From Phyllobacterium myrsinacearum (GTDB lineage Bacteria > Pseudomonadota > Alphaproteobacteria > Rhizobiales > Rhizobiaceae), in NCBI RefSeq assembly GCF_002980555.1, contig NZ_PVBT01000007.1:186001-250000 (forward strand): a DNA stretch of 64,000 nucleotides, in the 5' to 3' direction. The notes under the pieces were generated by a model that saw nothing but the letters and a program-made list of their open reading frames with translations, was not told where the DNA came from and searched no databases. Below are positions 21,404 through 30,366 of the stretch, piece by piece (position 1 is the stretch's first letter; every line of letters starts with the position of its first letter). Both the position numbers and the translations under genes were made by a program.

Positions 21404-22201
21404 TCAGATGAAACGGCTCAGAAACGCCCGTGTGCGGGGATGCTGCGGGTTGCCGAGAACGTCTTCGGGTTTGCCCTGTTCGACGATATAGCCGCCATCC
21501 ATGAAGACCACCCGGTCAGCAGCTTCCCGGGCAAAACCGATTTCATGCGTGACCACAATCATCGTCAGTCCCTGGTCAGCCAGATCGCGCATGGTCGCCA
21601 GCACTTCGCCAACCAGTTCCGGATCGAGCGCCGAGGTCGGCTCGTCGAACAGCATCAGCTTGGGGCGGATTGCGAGTGCCCGTGCGATGGCGATGCGTTG
21701 CTGCTGACCGCCGGACAATTGCCGGGGATAGGCATCGGCCTTGTGAGTCAGCCCGACGCGGGCCAGCAGTTCCATGGCAAGTTCCGTAGCCTCTTTGCGG
21801 CTTTGCCTGTGCACGCCGATGGGCGCTTCGATGATGTTCTGCAAGGCGGTCATATGCGGGTAGAGGTTGAACTGCTGGAACACCATGCCGATCTGGCGCC
21901 GCTGCACGGCAATGGCCCGCGCCGGCAGCTTGTTGAGCCGGCCATTGCGCAGGGAGTAACCGATCTGTTCGCCGGCCACGACAATGGAACCGCGGTCGAT
22001 GGCCTCCAGATGGTTGATGCAGCGCAGGAACGTGGACTTGCCTGAACCGGAGGGGCCGAGGACAACCACGACTTCGCCCGGGGCAACATCGAGATCAATG
22101 CCCTTCAATACCTCCACGTCGCCGAACGACTTGTGGACATTGCGGGCCCGCACCAGCGCTTCGCCCGGTTCGGTGCCGTTCATGGAAAACTGCGCGGTCA
22201 T
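21404..22201 (-). CDS. Polar amino acid ABC transporter ATP-binding protein
   Basis: The 265-residue ATPase has Walker [10 protein letters not shown], signature LSGGQQQR, Walker B LMLFDEP and switch His VVTHEIGFA, close to GlnQ/HisP types. It powers uptake with the permease encoded just upstream. The start overlaps the permease stop by four bases (ATGA). It is the last gene of a five-gene minus-strand operon. Confidence 0.93.
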   Translation of the reverse strand: MTAQFSMNGTEPGEALVRARNVHKSFGDVEVLKGIDLDVAPGEVVVVLGPSGSGKSTFLRCINHLEAIDRGSIVVAGEQIGYSLRNGRLNKLPARAIAVQRRQIGMVFQQFNLYPHMTALQNIIEAPIGVHRQSRKEATELAMELLARVGLTHKADAYPRQLSGGQQQRIAIARALAIRPKLMLFDEPTSALDPELVGEVLATMRDLADQGLTMIVVTHEIGFAREAADRVVFMDGGYIVEQGKPEDVLGNPQHPRTRAFLSRFI

Positions 22202-23175
22202 TTGCTTGCCTCCTGCGCCAGGGCCGGCACTGCCTTTGCGGCGCTCAACGCAGCAGCGGCAACCTTATCCTGCTTCCTGGTTGTTGAAGAACCCCGTTCG
22301 CCGCGACCATAGTAGCGCTCGATGAAACCCTGCCCGACATTGAGGATCGACGTGATGAACAGGTACCAGATCACCGCCACCATCAGCATCGGGATGACCT
22401 CGAAGGTCCGGTTATAGACCGCCTGCACCGAATAGAGCAGATCGGCCATGGCGATGACGCTGACGAGTGACGTTGCCTTGATCATGCTGATCAGCTGATT
22501 GCCGGTCGGCGGCACGATGGAGCGCATGGCCTGGGGAATGATGATGCGCCAGAGGGCGCGGGTGCGCGTCATGCCGAAAGCTTCGGTGGTTTCAATCTGG
22601 CCCTTGTCGACCGACAGGAGGCCGCCGCGAATAATCTCAGCCATATAGGCTGCCTCGTTCAGCGCAAGGCCGGCAATGGCTGCCGTCATCGGCGTGATCA
22701 GATCATTGGTGTTCCAGCTCGCCAGTGTCGGACCGAAGGGAATGGCAATGGAAATCTCCGGGAAAAGCGTCGAGAGATTGTACCAGAAGATCAACTGGAC
22801 CAGCAGCGGCGTCCCGCGGAAGAACCAGATGTAAAGACCCGCCAGGGAACTTGCCAGCCGGTCGTTCGACATGCGGGCAATGGCAAGGACCAGCCCGATG
22901 ACCACGCCGATGGCCATGGCGACGACGGTCAGGCCCAGCGTAACGTAGAGGCCGCGCAGAACAGTGGCTTCGGTGAACCATTGAAACACGATCGGCCAGC
23001 CGAAATTCTGGTTGTTGGCGACGATCCAGAGGAAGTTCGCGGCAATCAGGAGCGTGATGCCCCACAGGAGCCAGCGATCCGTGCGAAAGGGCTTATGCGC
23101 GTTCGCCACATCGCGAAGCACTGCCTCTGCATCGCCCTTTGCGGGCGATGCCAGTGTTGACGTGTTTTGGGTCAT
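22198..23175 (-). CDS. Polar amino acid ABC transporter permease
   Basis: The 325-residue inner-membrane permease has the EAA loop ([25 protein letters not shown], with [18 protein letters not shown]) that docks the ATPase. It belongs to the HisM/GlnP type. The N terminus (about 45 residues) and the C-terminal tail of about 50 residues are longer than usual. It overlaps both neighbours by four bases. A single permease gene suggests a homodimer. Confidence 0.92.
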   Translation of the reverse strand: MTQNTSTLASPAKGDAEAVLRDVANAHKPFRTDRWLLWGITLLIAANFLWIVANNQNFGWPIVFQWFTEATVLRGLYVTLGLTVVAMAIGVVIGLVLAIARMSNDRLASSLAGLYIWFFRGTPLLVQLIFWYNLSTLFPEISIAIPFGPTLASWNTNDLITPMTAAIAGLALNEAAYMAEIIRGGLLSVDKGQIETTEAFGMTRTRALWRIIIPQAMRSIVPPTGNQLISMIKATSLVSVIAMADLLYSVQAVYNRTFEVIPMLMVAVIWYLFITSILNVGQGFIERYYGRGERGSSTTRKQDKVAAAALSAAKAVPALAQEASK

Positions 23176-24068
23176 TTTGCAGCTTTGCCCGCGAGATTGA
23201 TTCCGGGCTCCTTCAACATGTTCTTCTCAAGGCCCCACTTCTTCAAAATGGCAGCATAGGTGCCATTGTCCATGAGGGTCTTGATGCTTTCCAGGAAGAT
23301 GCCGCCAAGTGGCGAACCCTTGGCGACCACGGCGCCCTGGAAAATATCGTCGAACCCGTTCTTCAGGCCGGTTCCCGTCAGCTCGAGCTGGCCATTGGCC
23401 TGCTCGACGAAATAGATCAGTGGCGCCTGCGAGGAGAAGAAGGCATCGGACCGCTTTGAGCGGACCGCCAGGATCGAGGTGGGCTGGTCGGTGAAGGACT
23501 GGACCTCGATGGCTGCCTTGCCATCCTTGGTGCATTTTTCCGCCTGCTCCTTGATGACCTTTTCGGCCGAACCACCCGCCATGACGGCAATGCGGCTGCC
23601 GCAGGTGTTGTCGAGCGAGGTAATGCCCTTGGGATTGCCCTTCTGTACGGCAAACACCACGAACTCCTGCACATAATCGACAAAGTCATTGGCGCCCTGG
23701 CGCGAGGGGTAGTCGCCCACCGGACCCATGGCGAACTGGTAACGGCCCGAATTGATGCCGCTCAACAGCGCCGGAAGGCCGCTGACCGTCGCATGCTTGA
23801 TCTCGACACCCCACAGCTCGCCGACAGCCTTGGTCAGATCGGCGCTGGCGCCCTGCATTTCCGTGTTGCCCGTGACGATTTCATAGGGTGGGAAGGAACC
23901 GTTGTTGACCGAGGTGATGCTTCCGGCCTTGCGGATTTCCTCGGGCAGCTTGGCCCGCAAGGCCTCATTGACCGTCTGCTTGGCGATGGTCACCTCCGCG
24001 GCCATTGCGGGTGCAGCGGCGAGAGTTGCCGCAAACAGCGCGGTAAAGGTCAGGTGTTTGAGTTTCAT
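23172..24068 (-). CDS. Periplasmic solute-binding protein of the amino acid ABC transporter
   Basis: The 298-residue family 3 binding protein begins with a clear signal peptide (MKLKHLTFTALFAATLAAAPAMA). Residues following (GSITSVNNGSFPPYEIV, GASADLTKAVGELWGV) carry the family start. AAGGGGAACAATA precedes ATG 24068. It provides the substrate-binding part for the permease and ATPase downstream. The specificity is unknown, but the amidase upstream suggests an amide, nitrile or amino-acid-derived compound. Confidence 0.9.
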   Translation of the reverse strand: MKLKHLTFTALFAATLAAAPAMAAEVTIAKQTVNEALRAKLPEEIRKAGSITSVNNGSFPPYEIVTGNTEMQGASADLTKAVGELWGVEIKHATVSGLPALLSGINSGRYQFAMGPVGDYPSRQGANDFVDYVQEFVVFAVQKGNPKGITSLDNTCGSRIAVMAGGSAEKVIKEQAEKCTKDGKAAIEVQSFTDQPTSILAVRSKRSDAFFSSQAPLIYFVEQANGQLELTGTGLKNGFDDIFQGAVVAKGSPLGGIFLESIKTLMDNGTYAAILKKWGLEKNMLKEPGINLAGKAAK

Positions 24069-24108
24069 TATTGTTCCCCTTTTTATATCTCTTGAAAACC
24101 TATTGCGT

Positions 24109-24909
24109 TCAGGCGGTCGTACCGGCCAGTTCGGGCCGGGCAAAACGGCGGTTGGCAAGAACCGGCAGTACCGCACGCGCATGACTGATGCGCTTGGGAT
24201 CGATATCGGCGAAGATCAGCGCAGGGCCTTCCCCCGCCCGCACAACGGCCACCCCGAGCGGGTCCACCACCATGCTGGCACCGATATTGCGCTCGCCGCA
24301 CTCACCCACGGCAACGATGTAGCAGGTGTTTTCCAGCGCCCGCGCCGTCACCAGCACCTCCCAATGCGCCTCCTTGCCGGGGCCCTTGACCCATGCGGCG
24401 GGAAGGATGAGCACGTCCGCGCCATCCACCGCGTGGCGGCGCGCCAGTTCCGGGAAGCGCAGGTCGTAACAGGTCATGAGGCCAAGCTTGAGCCCTGCAA
24501 TGTCGATGAGACCGGGAATTTCACCGCCCGGCTGCACATTGGTGGATTCCTTGGCGGCAAAAGCGTCATAAAGATGAAGCTTCAGATATTGGGCGACGAT
24601 TTCGCCGCGGCGGATGGTCACCAGATTGTTGAAGACGCGCTGACCGCCGGTCGGGACATGCACGCACATCATCACGGTCATGTCGCTGTTGCGGCTTTCG
24701 GCCAGCAATTGCGTCATGAACGGGCCGTCCAGCGGCTGCGCCGTCTTCAGCACGATATCCGGATCGGTGATGTCGCGGGCAAGAATGCCTTCCGGCAGGA
24801 CCAGCAGATCGGCGCCGCCCGCATGGGCATCGCGCATCAGCTTTGTGCAGATGTCGGCATTTTCCTGCCAGACCTTGCTGACGGCAAATTGGCCCAGAGC
24901 GACCCTCAT
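24109..24909 (-). CDS. Carbon-nitrogen hydrolase (nitrilase superfamily amidase)
   Basis: The 266-residue enzyme has the full catalytic triad Glu40 (VLPEG), Lys110 (YLKLHLYD) and Cys147 (TCYDLRFPE). The size and motifs fit the omega-amidase/Nit branch rather than true nitrilases. It is cytoplasmic, with no signal peptide. Its start overlaps the stop of the upstream gene by four bases, and the transporter genes follow 40 bases on, so it probably hydrolyses the imported compound or a product of it. Confidence 0.88.
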   Translation of the reverse strand: MRVALGQFAVSKVWQENADICTKLMRDAHAGGADLLVLPEGILARDITDPDIVLKTAQPLDGPFMTQLLAESRNSDMTVMMCVHVPTGGQRVFNNLVTIRRGEIVAQYLKLHLYDAFAAKESTNVQPGGEIPGLIDIAGLKLGLMTCYDLRFPELARRHAVDGADVLILPAAWVKGPGKEAHWEVLVTARALENTCYIVAVGECGERNIGASMVVDPLGVAVVRAGEGPALIFADIDPKRISHARAVLPVLANRRFARPELAGTTA

Positions 24910-25901
24910 GCCGGAACTCCCGTGCGGCTGATGGAGCCGGACATCTGGTCACTGTGATGCGGGAAAAGGTCGGCGGGTGAGAGAAGCATCGGTGTCAATC
25001 CTTGCAGGTGCAGTTGTTCGGCAAAATCAGCGATCATCCGTTCGTTGACGGCAAAACCGCTGTCGTTCCAGTGAGAAGGCAAATCCCGGGCGACGTGGCC
25101 AAGCTCATCGATGATCCATGGCGTGGTGTCGGCATATTTGCGCCGCTTCTCCAGCCAGACGCGCTGCGATTCATCCAGCAGATTGCTGAGCTCTTCCGGC
25201 AGCCAGGGATGCTCGGCCACAAAGGATGCCTTCAGCCCAAGGAGATGCATGCCGGGAACGTAGCCAACCTCATGGAAATAGGCGAGTTCCTCCGCCCGGA
25301 AATCCGTCAGCACGTGGCGGAATTTGGACGCAGGGCCAAAAAAGCCTTCGGGCATGAACGGCGTGAACACGGCGTCAAGCTCGCCGGTTTCCAGCAATTG
25401 CATCATCGGCCGCTCGCCCGGCACCGCTTCAATGCGGCCAGGGCGGCCAAAACCATCGAGCCTGTCGGTGATGGGATGAGCCTCGGTGAGGCGGCCGGCA
25501 AACCAGAATGCATCCTCGATACCGACGCCGGAATGGGAAAGCGCCGCGCGGGTCCAGGTATTGCCGGAATCGCGCCAGCCGGTCACGCCAATCTTCTTGC
25601 CCGCCAGATGTTCCAGCCGGGTGACCGGACTGTTTCTGGCCGTGATGATGCAGCGATGGCGAAAGCCGCGCATGACGAAGTTGGGAACGCCAATGACATC
25701 GGTCTCACCATTGGCCCGCGCCGACGCATAACGGCTGAAGGACATTTCGGCCGCATCATGGTGCGGATCGGCTGCGACATTGCCGATCAGCGTGCCGACC
25801 CGGTCGACTTTGACATCAAGCCTCTCGGACGTGACGTCACCCAACGCCAGCGGCGTATAATAATCCCAATCGCGGACAGCCAGTCGAACAGTGATACGCA
25901 A
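24906..25901 (-). CDS. Cytoplasmic periplasmic-binding-protein-fold protein (dihydroxyphthalate decarboxylase-like)
   Basis: The 331-residue product resembles the family that holds 4,5-dihydroxyphthalate decarboxylase and NMT1/nitrate-type binding proteins (openings LAVRDWDYYTPLALGDV, EMSFSRYASARANGE, LAGKKIGVTGWRDSGN). It has no signal peptide, so an enzymatic or sensing role in the cytoplasm is more likely than transport. The start is TTG at 25901 with GAGGAA six bases upstream. It is the first gene of the operon and overlaps the amidase gene by four bases. Substrate not known. Confidence 0.7.
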   Translation of the reverse strand: MRITVRLAVRDWDYYTPLALGDVTSERLDVKVDRVGTLIGNVAADPHHDAAEMSFSRYASARANGETDVIGVPNFVMRGFRHRCIITARNSPVTRLEHLAGKKIGVTGWRDSGNTWTRAALSHSGVGIEDAFWFAGRLTEAHPITDRLDGFGRPGRIEAVPGERPMMQLLETGELDAVFTPFMPEGFFGPASKFRHVLTDFRAEELAYFHEVGYVPGMHLLGLKASFVAEHPWLPEELSNLLDESQRVWLEKRRKYADTTPWIIDELGHVARDLPSHWNDSGFAVNERMIADFAEQLHLQGLTPMLLSPADLFPHHSDQMSGSISRTGVPA

Positions 25902-25942
25902 GACATTTCCTCATTGCAATTTCGGTTTTCGTGAGGGAAGCT

Positions 25943-25990
25943 AAATGTTCATTATTGACTGATCAAATACTATTACGTTACTGAACATTT
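25943..25990. promoter_or_regulatory. Widely spaced inverted repeat between the uptake operon and the MocR gene
   Basis: AAATGTTCA (25943-25951) and TGAACATTT (25982-25990) are exact inverted copies, 30 bases apart, filling the AT-rich 98-base divergent gap. MocR-type regulators commonly bind paired, spaced half-sites in such gaps, so this is the likely operator for both directions. Confidence 0.65.
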
Positions 25991-25999
25991 AAAAGAGGG

Positions 26000-27346
26000 A
26001 TGGAAATGAGCGAATTAGCCTCGGTTCAGTGGTTTGCAGAAAAGTTGAATGACCGGACAATGCGCGGTATCGCCATCGAAACCAGCGCCCTGATCCGCGC
26101 AGGCGCCATTCCCGTCGGCACCAAACTGCCCGCCATCCGCGATCTCGCCTATACCCTCGGCATCAGCCCGGCGACGGTTTCGGAAGCCTGGAGCGAGTTG
26201 CGGCGCCAGAAGATCATCACCGGACGGGGACGCAATGGCACGTGGGTCAGCGGTGACCGCATCGCGCCCAAACCCCTGCGGCTGGCGAGTTCAGGCGATT
26301 ACGGTGATGACGTACTGGACCTTTCCATGGCGGTTCCGGATGTCCACCTCCTGCCACCACTGGCCGATGCCCTGGCGCATGGAGCCTCGGCGGAAACCCT
26401 CAACAGCTATCGGCGCATTCCCATCCTGTCGGAGCTGGAAGCAGCGGTAAAACCAGGCTGGCCCTACAAACCCGAAGCCTTTCTTGCCACCAATGGCGGT
26501 TACAACGCGGTCTACGCGCTCTTGCATGCGCTGGTGATGCCCGGATCGTTCGTCGCCATTGAAGACCCCACGGCGATGCGGCTCCTCGACATTCTGGAAG
26601 ATCTCGGTGCCCACATCCTGCCGGTCCAGTGTGACGAAAACGGGCCGCTGCCCGATTCACTTGCCGATGCGCTGCAACGCAAACCCGCGGCCTTCCTCTT
26701 CCAGCCGCGCACGCATGCGGTTACCGGGCGCGGCGTGAGTGCTGCCCGGCTTGCGGAACTCGCAGACATTCTCAGCAGCAGCGATGCGCTCATCATCGAG
26801 GATGACGGCGTGGGAGACATCTCCTCATTGCCTCCGGTCAGCCTTGGCGACCGTTTTCCGGACCGGGTCGTGCACATCGTCTCCTATTCCAAATCCCTTG
26901 GGCCCGACCTGCGTTTGGCGGTGCTGTCGAGTTCGACGCGCATCGTCGAGCAGATCCAGTCCTACCGCAGCTTCAGCGCAGGTTGGACCAGCCGGGTCCT
27001 GCAATCGGCAGTTGCATTCCTCCTCAAGGACCAAGCGACACAGGCGAGCATGAAACATGCCCGCAGCATTTACAAGCAACGGCGCGATGGGCTGATGCAG
27101 GCCCTCGGCGAGCGCGGCGTCCATCTTTCCGGCGGCGAAGGCCTCTGCCTGTGGATTCCGGTGGCGTCCGAACAATTTGCTTTGGTAACCCTCGCAGCGC
27201 GCGGCGTTGCCGTCCTTGCGGGCAAGAAATGTTCCGTGCGGCCGATCAGCTATATCCGCGTGGCGACCAGCGTCTTGCGGGACAGGGAAGACGAGGTGGC
27301 CGATGCCATCGCCCTTGCGGTGAGGCACCCGGATCATCTTTACTGA
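26000..27346 (+). CDS. MocR-type regulator (GntR HTH fused to aminotransferase-like PLP domain)
   Basis: The 448-residue product has a GntR winged helix at about residues 15-80 (TKLPAIRDLAYTLGISPATVSEAW) and a class I aminotransferase fold from about 105 with the PLP-binding Lys near residue 297 in SYSKSLGPDLRLAVLSS. MocR proteins sense PLP-linked amines or amino acids and control adjacent transport or catabolic genes. It is divergent from the uptake and amidase operon, whose regulator it probably is. AAAGAGGG precedes two possible ATG codons (26000, 26006). Confidence 0.88.
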   Translation: MEMSELASVQWFAEKLNDRTMRGIAIETSALIRAGAIPVGTKLPAIRDLAYTLGISPATVSEAWSELRRQKIITGRGRNGTWVSGDRIAPKPLRLASSGDYGDDVLDLSMAVPDVHLLPPLADALAHGASAETLNSYRRIPILSELEAAVKPGWPYKPEAFLATNGGYNAVYALLHALVMPGSFVAIEDPTAMRLLDILEDLGAHILPVQCDENGPLPDSLADALQRKPAAFLFQPRTHAVTGRGVSAARLAELADILSSSDALIIEDDGVGDISSLPPVSLGDRFPDRVVHIVSYSKSLGPDLRLAVLSSSTRIVEQIQSYRSFSAGWTSRVLQSAVAFLLKDQATQASMKHARSIYKQRRDGLMQALGERGVHLSGGEGLCLWIPVASEQFALVTLAARGVAVLAGKKCSVRPISYIRVATSVLRDREDEVADAIALAVRHPDHLY

Positions 27347-27438
27347 TCTGTGCGCACCGCTCACACGCCTTTGATCAGGTGCAGGCAACCGCGCCAACCT
27401 TTCGCTTGATCACGGCACGCGGTCTGCTAAAAAGAGTT

Positions 27439-27462
27439 ACGTTTACGGAAACGTCAAAATTT
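27439..27462. promoter_or_regulatory. Second copy of the beta-oxidation operator
   Basis: The core ACGTTTACGGAAACGT plus CAAAATTT, 24 bases in all, is identical to the reverse complement of the palindrome at 13261-13292. The other outer arm is degenerate. It ends 19 bases before the start of the flavin oxidoreductase gene. Confidence 0.7.
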
Positions 27463-27481
27463 GTTCCATGGGAGGAAGAAC

Positions 27482-28444
27482 ATGGCATTGCCCGAAATCC
27501 TGACGAAGACGCTGCGCATTCCCGTTGTCGGCGCACCGCTGTTCATCATTTCGCACCCGGCCCTCGTGCTGGCACAATGCAAGGCCGGCATTGTCGGCTC
27601 CTTCCCTGCCCTGAACGCGCGGCCAGAGGCCCAGCTCGATGAATGGCTGGCTGAGATCACCGAAGGCCTGCGCGACCATGACGCCAAGAACCCGGACCGT
27701 CCAGCCGCACCGTTTGCGGTCAACCAGATCGTGCACCGGTCCAACAAGCGCCTCGAGCATGACCTTTCCATGTGCGTGAAATACAAGGTTCCGATCGTTA
27801 TCTCATCCCTCGGCGCCGTGCCGGAAGTCAACGCCGCCATCCACTCCTATGGCGGGATCGTGCTACACGACATCATCAACAACCGCCACGCCAATTCGGC
27901 TATCCGCAAGGGCGCGGACGGGCTGATCGCGGTTGCCGCCGGTGCAGGCGGGCACGCCGGACCATTGTCGCCCTTTGCGCTCATCCAGGAAATCCGCGAA
28001 TGGTTCGACGGGCCGCTGCTGCTGTCCGGCGCCATCGCCACGGGCAAGGCGGTTCTGGCGGCACAGGCCATGGGTGCGGATCTTGCCTATATCGGCTCGC
28101 CCTTCATTGCGACGAAGGAAGCGCGCGCCGTCGATGCCTACAAGCAGATGATCGTTGATTCCGCCTCGTCCGACATTGTCTATTCCAACTATTTCACCGG
28201 CATCCACGGCAATTATCTCAAGCCATCCATCGTCAATTCGGGGATGGACGCCGATCACCTGCCGGAAGCCGATCCATCCAAGATGGATTTCGAAGCGGCA
28301 ACCACCGGCGCCAAGGCCTGGAAAGACATCTGGGGTTGCGGCCAGGGCATCGGCGCGATCAAGGAAGTAACCGGCGCCGCAGACTATGTTGAGCGGCTGG
28401 AGCGCGAATACCGCGAGGCGAAGGCAAAACTCTGCGCCGCCTAA
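27482..28444 (+). CDS. NAD(P)H-dependent flavin oxidoreductase / nitronate monooxygenase family
   Basis: The 320-residue FMN-binding TIM barrel is of the 2-nitropropane dioxygenase/FabK-like type (VVGAPLFIISHPAL start, GADGLIAVAAGAGGHAGPLSPFALI with the Gly/His stretch that holds the flavin and substrate). GGGAGGAAGAAC precedes ATG 27482. Members include nitronate monooxygenases and enoyl reductases, which cannot be separated by eye. The operator shared with the beta-oxidation operon suggests a role in acyl-CoA or propionate metabolism. It overlaps the convergent acetyltransferase gene by four bases. Confidence 0.85.
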   Translation: MALPEILTKTLRIPVVGAPLFIISHPALVLAQCKAGIVGSFPALNARPEAQLDEWLAEITEGLRDHDAKNPDRPAAPFAVNQIVHRSNKRLEHDLSMCVKYKVPIVISSLGAVPEVNAAIHSYGGIVLHDIINNRHANSAIRKGADGLIAVAAGAGGHAGPLSPFALIQEIREWFDGPLLLSGAIATGKAVLAAQAMGADLAYIGSPFIATKEARAVDAYKQMIVDSASSDIVYSNYFTGIHGNYLKPSIVNSGMDADHLPEADPSKMDFEAATTGAKAWKDIWGCGQGIGAIKEVTGAADYVERLEREYREAKAKLCAA

Positions 28445-28953
28445 CGCGGCGGAGCCTTGTCCAAAGTGATCTGCATGAATGTCAGGTCAAGCCATTTGCC
28501 GAATTTGGTTCCCACCTCAGGCAGATGGCCCACCGCCTGAAAGCCCAGCTTTTCGTGCAGGCGGATGGACGCTGCATTACCGGACTCGATACCGGCAACC
28601 ATCGCATGCTTGCCAAGCGCCCGCGCCTCGCCAATCAGCGCCAGCATCAGGGCCTTCCCGATCCCGCCGCCGCGCGCTGCCTTATGGACATACACGGAAT
28701 GCTCGACCGTGTGACGATAACCATCGAAGGCACGCCAGTCGCCGAAGGAAGCATAGCCGTTGATACCGCCGTCATCATCGGCGCTGACCAGCACCGGAAA
28801 TCCCTTTGACCGCCGCTCGTTGAACCAGACCCTGCGGTTCACCAGATCGACCTGCATGTCGTTCCAGATCGCCGTGGTGTGCAGCACAGCATCGTTGTAA
28901 ATCTCGAGAATGGCTGGAAGATCCGCCTCACTGGCCGCACGCACGATCACAAC
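28441..28953 (-). CDS. GNAT family N-acetyltransferase (phosphinothricin acetyltransferase-like)
   Basis: The product of about 170 residues has the GNAT acetyl-CoA motif (VHKAARGGGIGKALMLALIGEA) and the pat-like start IVRAASEADLPAILEIYNDAV. I chose GTG 28953 because AAAAGGG lies at proper distance and the product then starts like its relatives. ATG 28968 is in frame but has no ribosome site. The family acetylates small amines such as phosphinothricin or methionine sulfoximine. It is divergent from the XRE-cupin regulator. Confidence 0.82.
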   Translation of the reverse strand, partial: VVIVRAASEADLPAILEIYNDAVLHTTAIWNDMQVDLVNRRVWFNERRSKGFPVLVSADDDGGINGYASFGDWRAFDGYRHTVEHSVYVHKAARGGGIGKALMLALIGEARALGKHAMVAGIESGNAASIRLHEKLGFQAVGHLPEVGTKFGKWLDLTFMQITLDKAPPR

Positions 28954-28988
28954 TTGCACCCTTTTCATTCGTCTACTATAGTTTCATT

Positions 28989-29558
28989 ATGTCTCATAAA
29001 ATAGACGATGTCGATGCAAAAATCGGCGCTCGCATCCGGGTCGAGCGGGAGGCGCGCGGCTGGTCGCTGACGGAGCTCGCGGAAAAATCCGGTGTGTCGC
29101 GCGCCATGATCAACAGGGTGGAGCGCGGCCAGAGCAGCCCGACGGCCATGCTGATGGCGCGGTTCTCAGGGGCTTTCGGCCTCAGCATGTCAACGCTGAT
29201 GGCGCGGGCGGAAATGCAGGAAGGACGGTTGCTGCGTTACCAGGACCAGCCGCTGTGGACCGATCCCGAAACCGGCTATATCCGCCGGCATGTCTCGCCC
29301 GCCTCCGGCCTGCCCGTCGATGTGGTGCATGTCGAGCTGCCGGCAAAGGCGCGGGTGGCACTCCCCGCTTCCGCCTATACCTTCCAGCAGCAACTGATCT
29401 GGATTTTAAGCGGCGTGCTGAGTTTTACCGAGGGTGAAACGTTTCATCGGCTTGAAGCGGGCGACTGCCTCAAACTTGGCGCCCCCAATGACTGCATCTT
29501 CGCGAATGAGAGCGCCGAGCCCTGCCGCTATGCGGTGATCGTGCTGCGACAGGCCTAA
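28989..29558 (+). CDS. XRE-family regulator with C-terminal cupin domain
   Basis: The 189-residue product has an HTH at about residues 12-66 (LTELAEKSGVSRAMINRVERGQSSPT) and a cupin ligand-binding barrel at about 110-187 (QQLIWILSGVLSFTEGETFHRLEAGDCLKLGAP). It resembles regulators of small-molecule catabolism such as PuuR types. There is no clear ribosome site before ATG 28989, so the message may be nearly leaderless. Only about 35 bases separate it from the acetyltransferase start, and the ACTATAGT palindrome there may be its operator for both genes. Confidence 0.85.
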   Translation: MSHKIDDVDAKIGARIRVEREARGWSLTELAEKSGVSRAMINRVERGQSSPTAMLMARFSGAFGLSMSTLMARAEMQEGRLLRYQDQPLWTDPETGYIRRHVSPASGLPVDVVHVELPAKARVALPASAYTFQQQLIWILSGVLSFTEGETFHRLEAGDCLKLGAPNDCIFANESAEPCRYAVIVLRQA

Positions 29559-30355
29559 CCCGCGATCTCCGCCACGGCACGCTTGGCCATGACCTTCACC
29601 AGATTGGCGCGGTAGTCGGCCGACGCATGCATGTCGGACATCAGGCCATCGGCGGAAACCACAACGCCGTCCAGCGCCGCAGCACTGAAATTCTTTGCCA
29701 GCGCCGCCTCCAGCGCCTGCGCCCGGAACACGCCGTTCTCGCCAGCCCCGGTCACCGCAACCCGCACCTCATGGCCAGCCTTGGCAACGAACACGCCGGC
29801 CATGGCATAGAGCGATGCCGGATTCGGGAACTTTTTGTAGGCTGCCCTGTCAGGCACGGTGAATTCGACGGCCGTGACGATCTCGTCGGGTTCCAGCGCC
29901 GTTTCAAACAGGCCGGCAAAGAAATCCGCAGCGGCAAGCGAGCGCGCGCTGGTGATGACGGTTGCATTGAGGGCAAGCAGCGCCGCGGGATAATCGGCTG
30001 CCGGATCGTTATTGGCCACCGAGCCGCCGATGGTGCCCATATTGCGCACCTGCGGATCGCCGATATGGGCCGCCAGATGCGTGATCACCGGGCAAAGCCT
30101 TGCCAGCTCGGCATGAACCGCGACGTCATAATGCGTGGTCGCCGCGCCGATACGCACGGTTCTGCCGGTGATGGTGATGCCTTTCAGGCCGGGAATATGG
30201 CGCAGGTCGATCAGATGGCTCGGCGACGCCAGCCGCTGCTTCATCGTCGGGATCAGCGTCATGCCGCCAGCAAGGAATTTGCCGTCCTCGGCCGCGCCCA
30301 TTTGTTTTGCGGCATCCTCGACCGACGTGGCCCGATGATACTGGGTTTCATACAT
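29555..30355 (-). CDS. FAD-binding subunit of molybdenum hydroxylase (CoxM type)
   Basis: The 266-residue medium subunit carries the FAD contacts LAGGMTLIPTMKQRL and TIGGSVANNDPAADYP typical of CoxM/CutM. It passes electrons from the molybdenum subunit via the 2Fe-2S subunit to an acceptor. GGGAGATGTGCC precedes ATG 30355. The frame runs further upstream to 30529, but that part overlaps the large subunit gene and is not credible. It is the third gene of the S-L-M operon and overlaps the XRE-cupin gene end by four bases. Confidence 0.9.
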   Translation of the reverse strand: MYETQYHRATSVEDAAKQMGAAEDGKFLAGGMTLIPTMKQRLASPSHLIDLRHIPGLKGITITGRTVRIGAATTHYDVAVHAELARLCPVITHLAAHIGDPQVRNMGTIGGSVANNDPAADYPAALLALNATVITSARSLAAADFFAGLFETALEPDEIVTAVEFTVPDRAAYKKFPNPASLYAMAGVFVAKAGHEVRVAVTGAGENGVFRAQALEAALAKNFSAAALDGVVVSADGLMSDMHASADYRANLVKVMAKRAVAEIAG

Positions 30356-30366
30356 GGCACATCTCC

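Noticed and set aside
21213-22045. Plus-strand frames opposite the ABC ATPase gene and its downstream gap
   Set aside because: They overlap a clear ABC ATPase with all its motifs, and the translated residues lack any domain.
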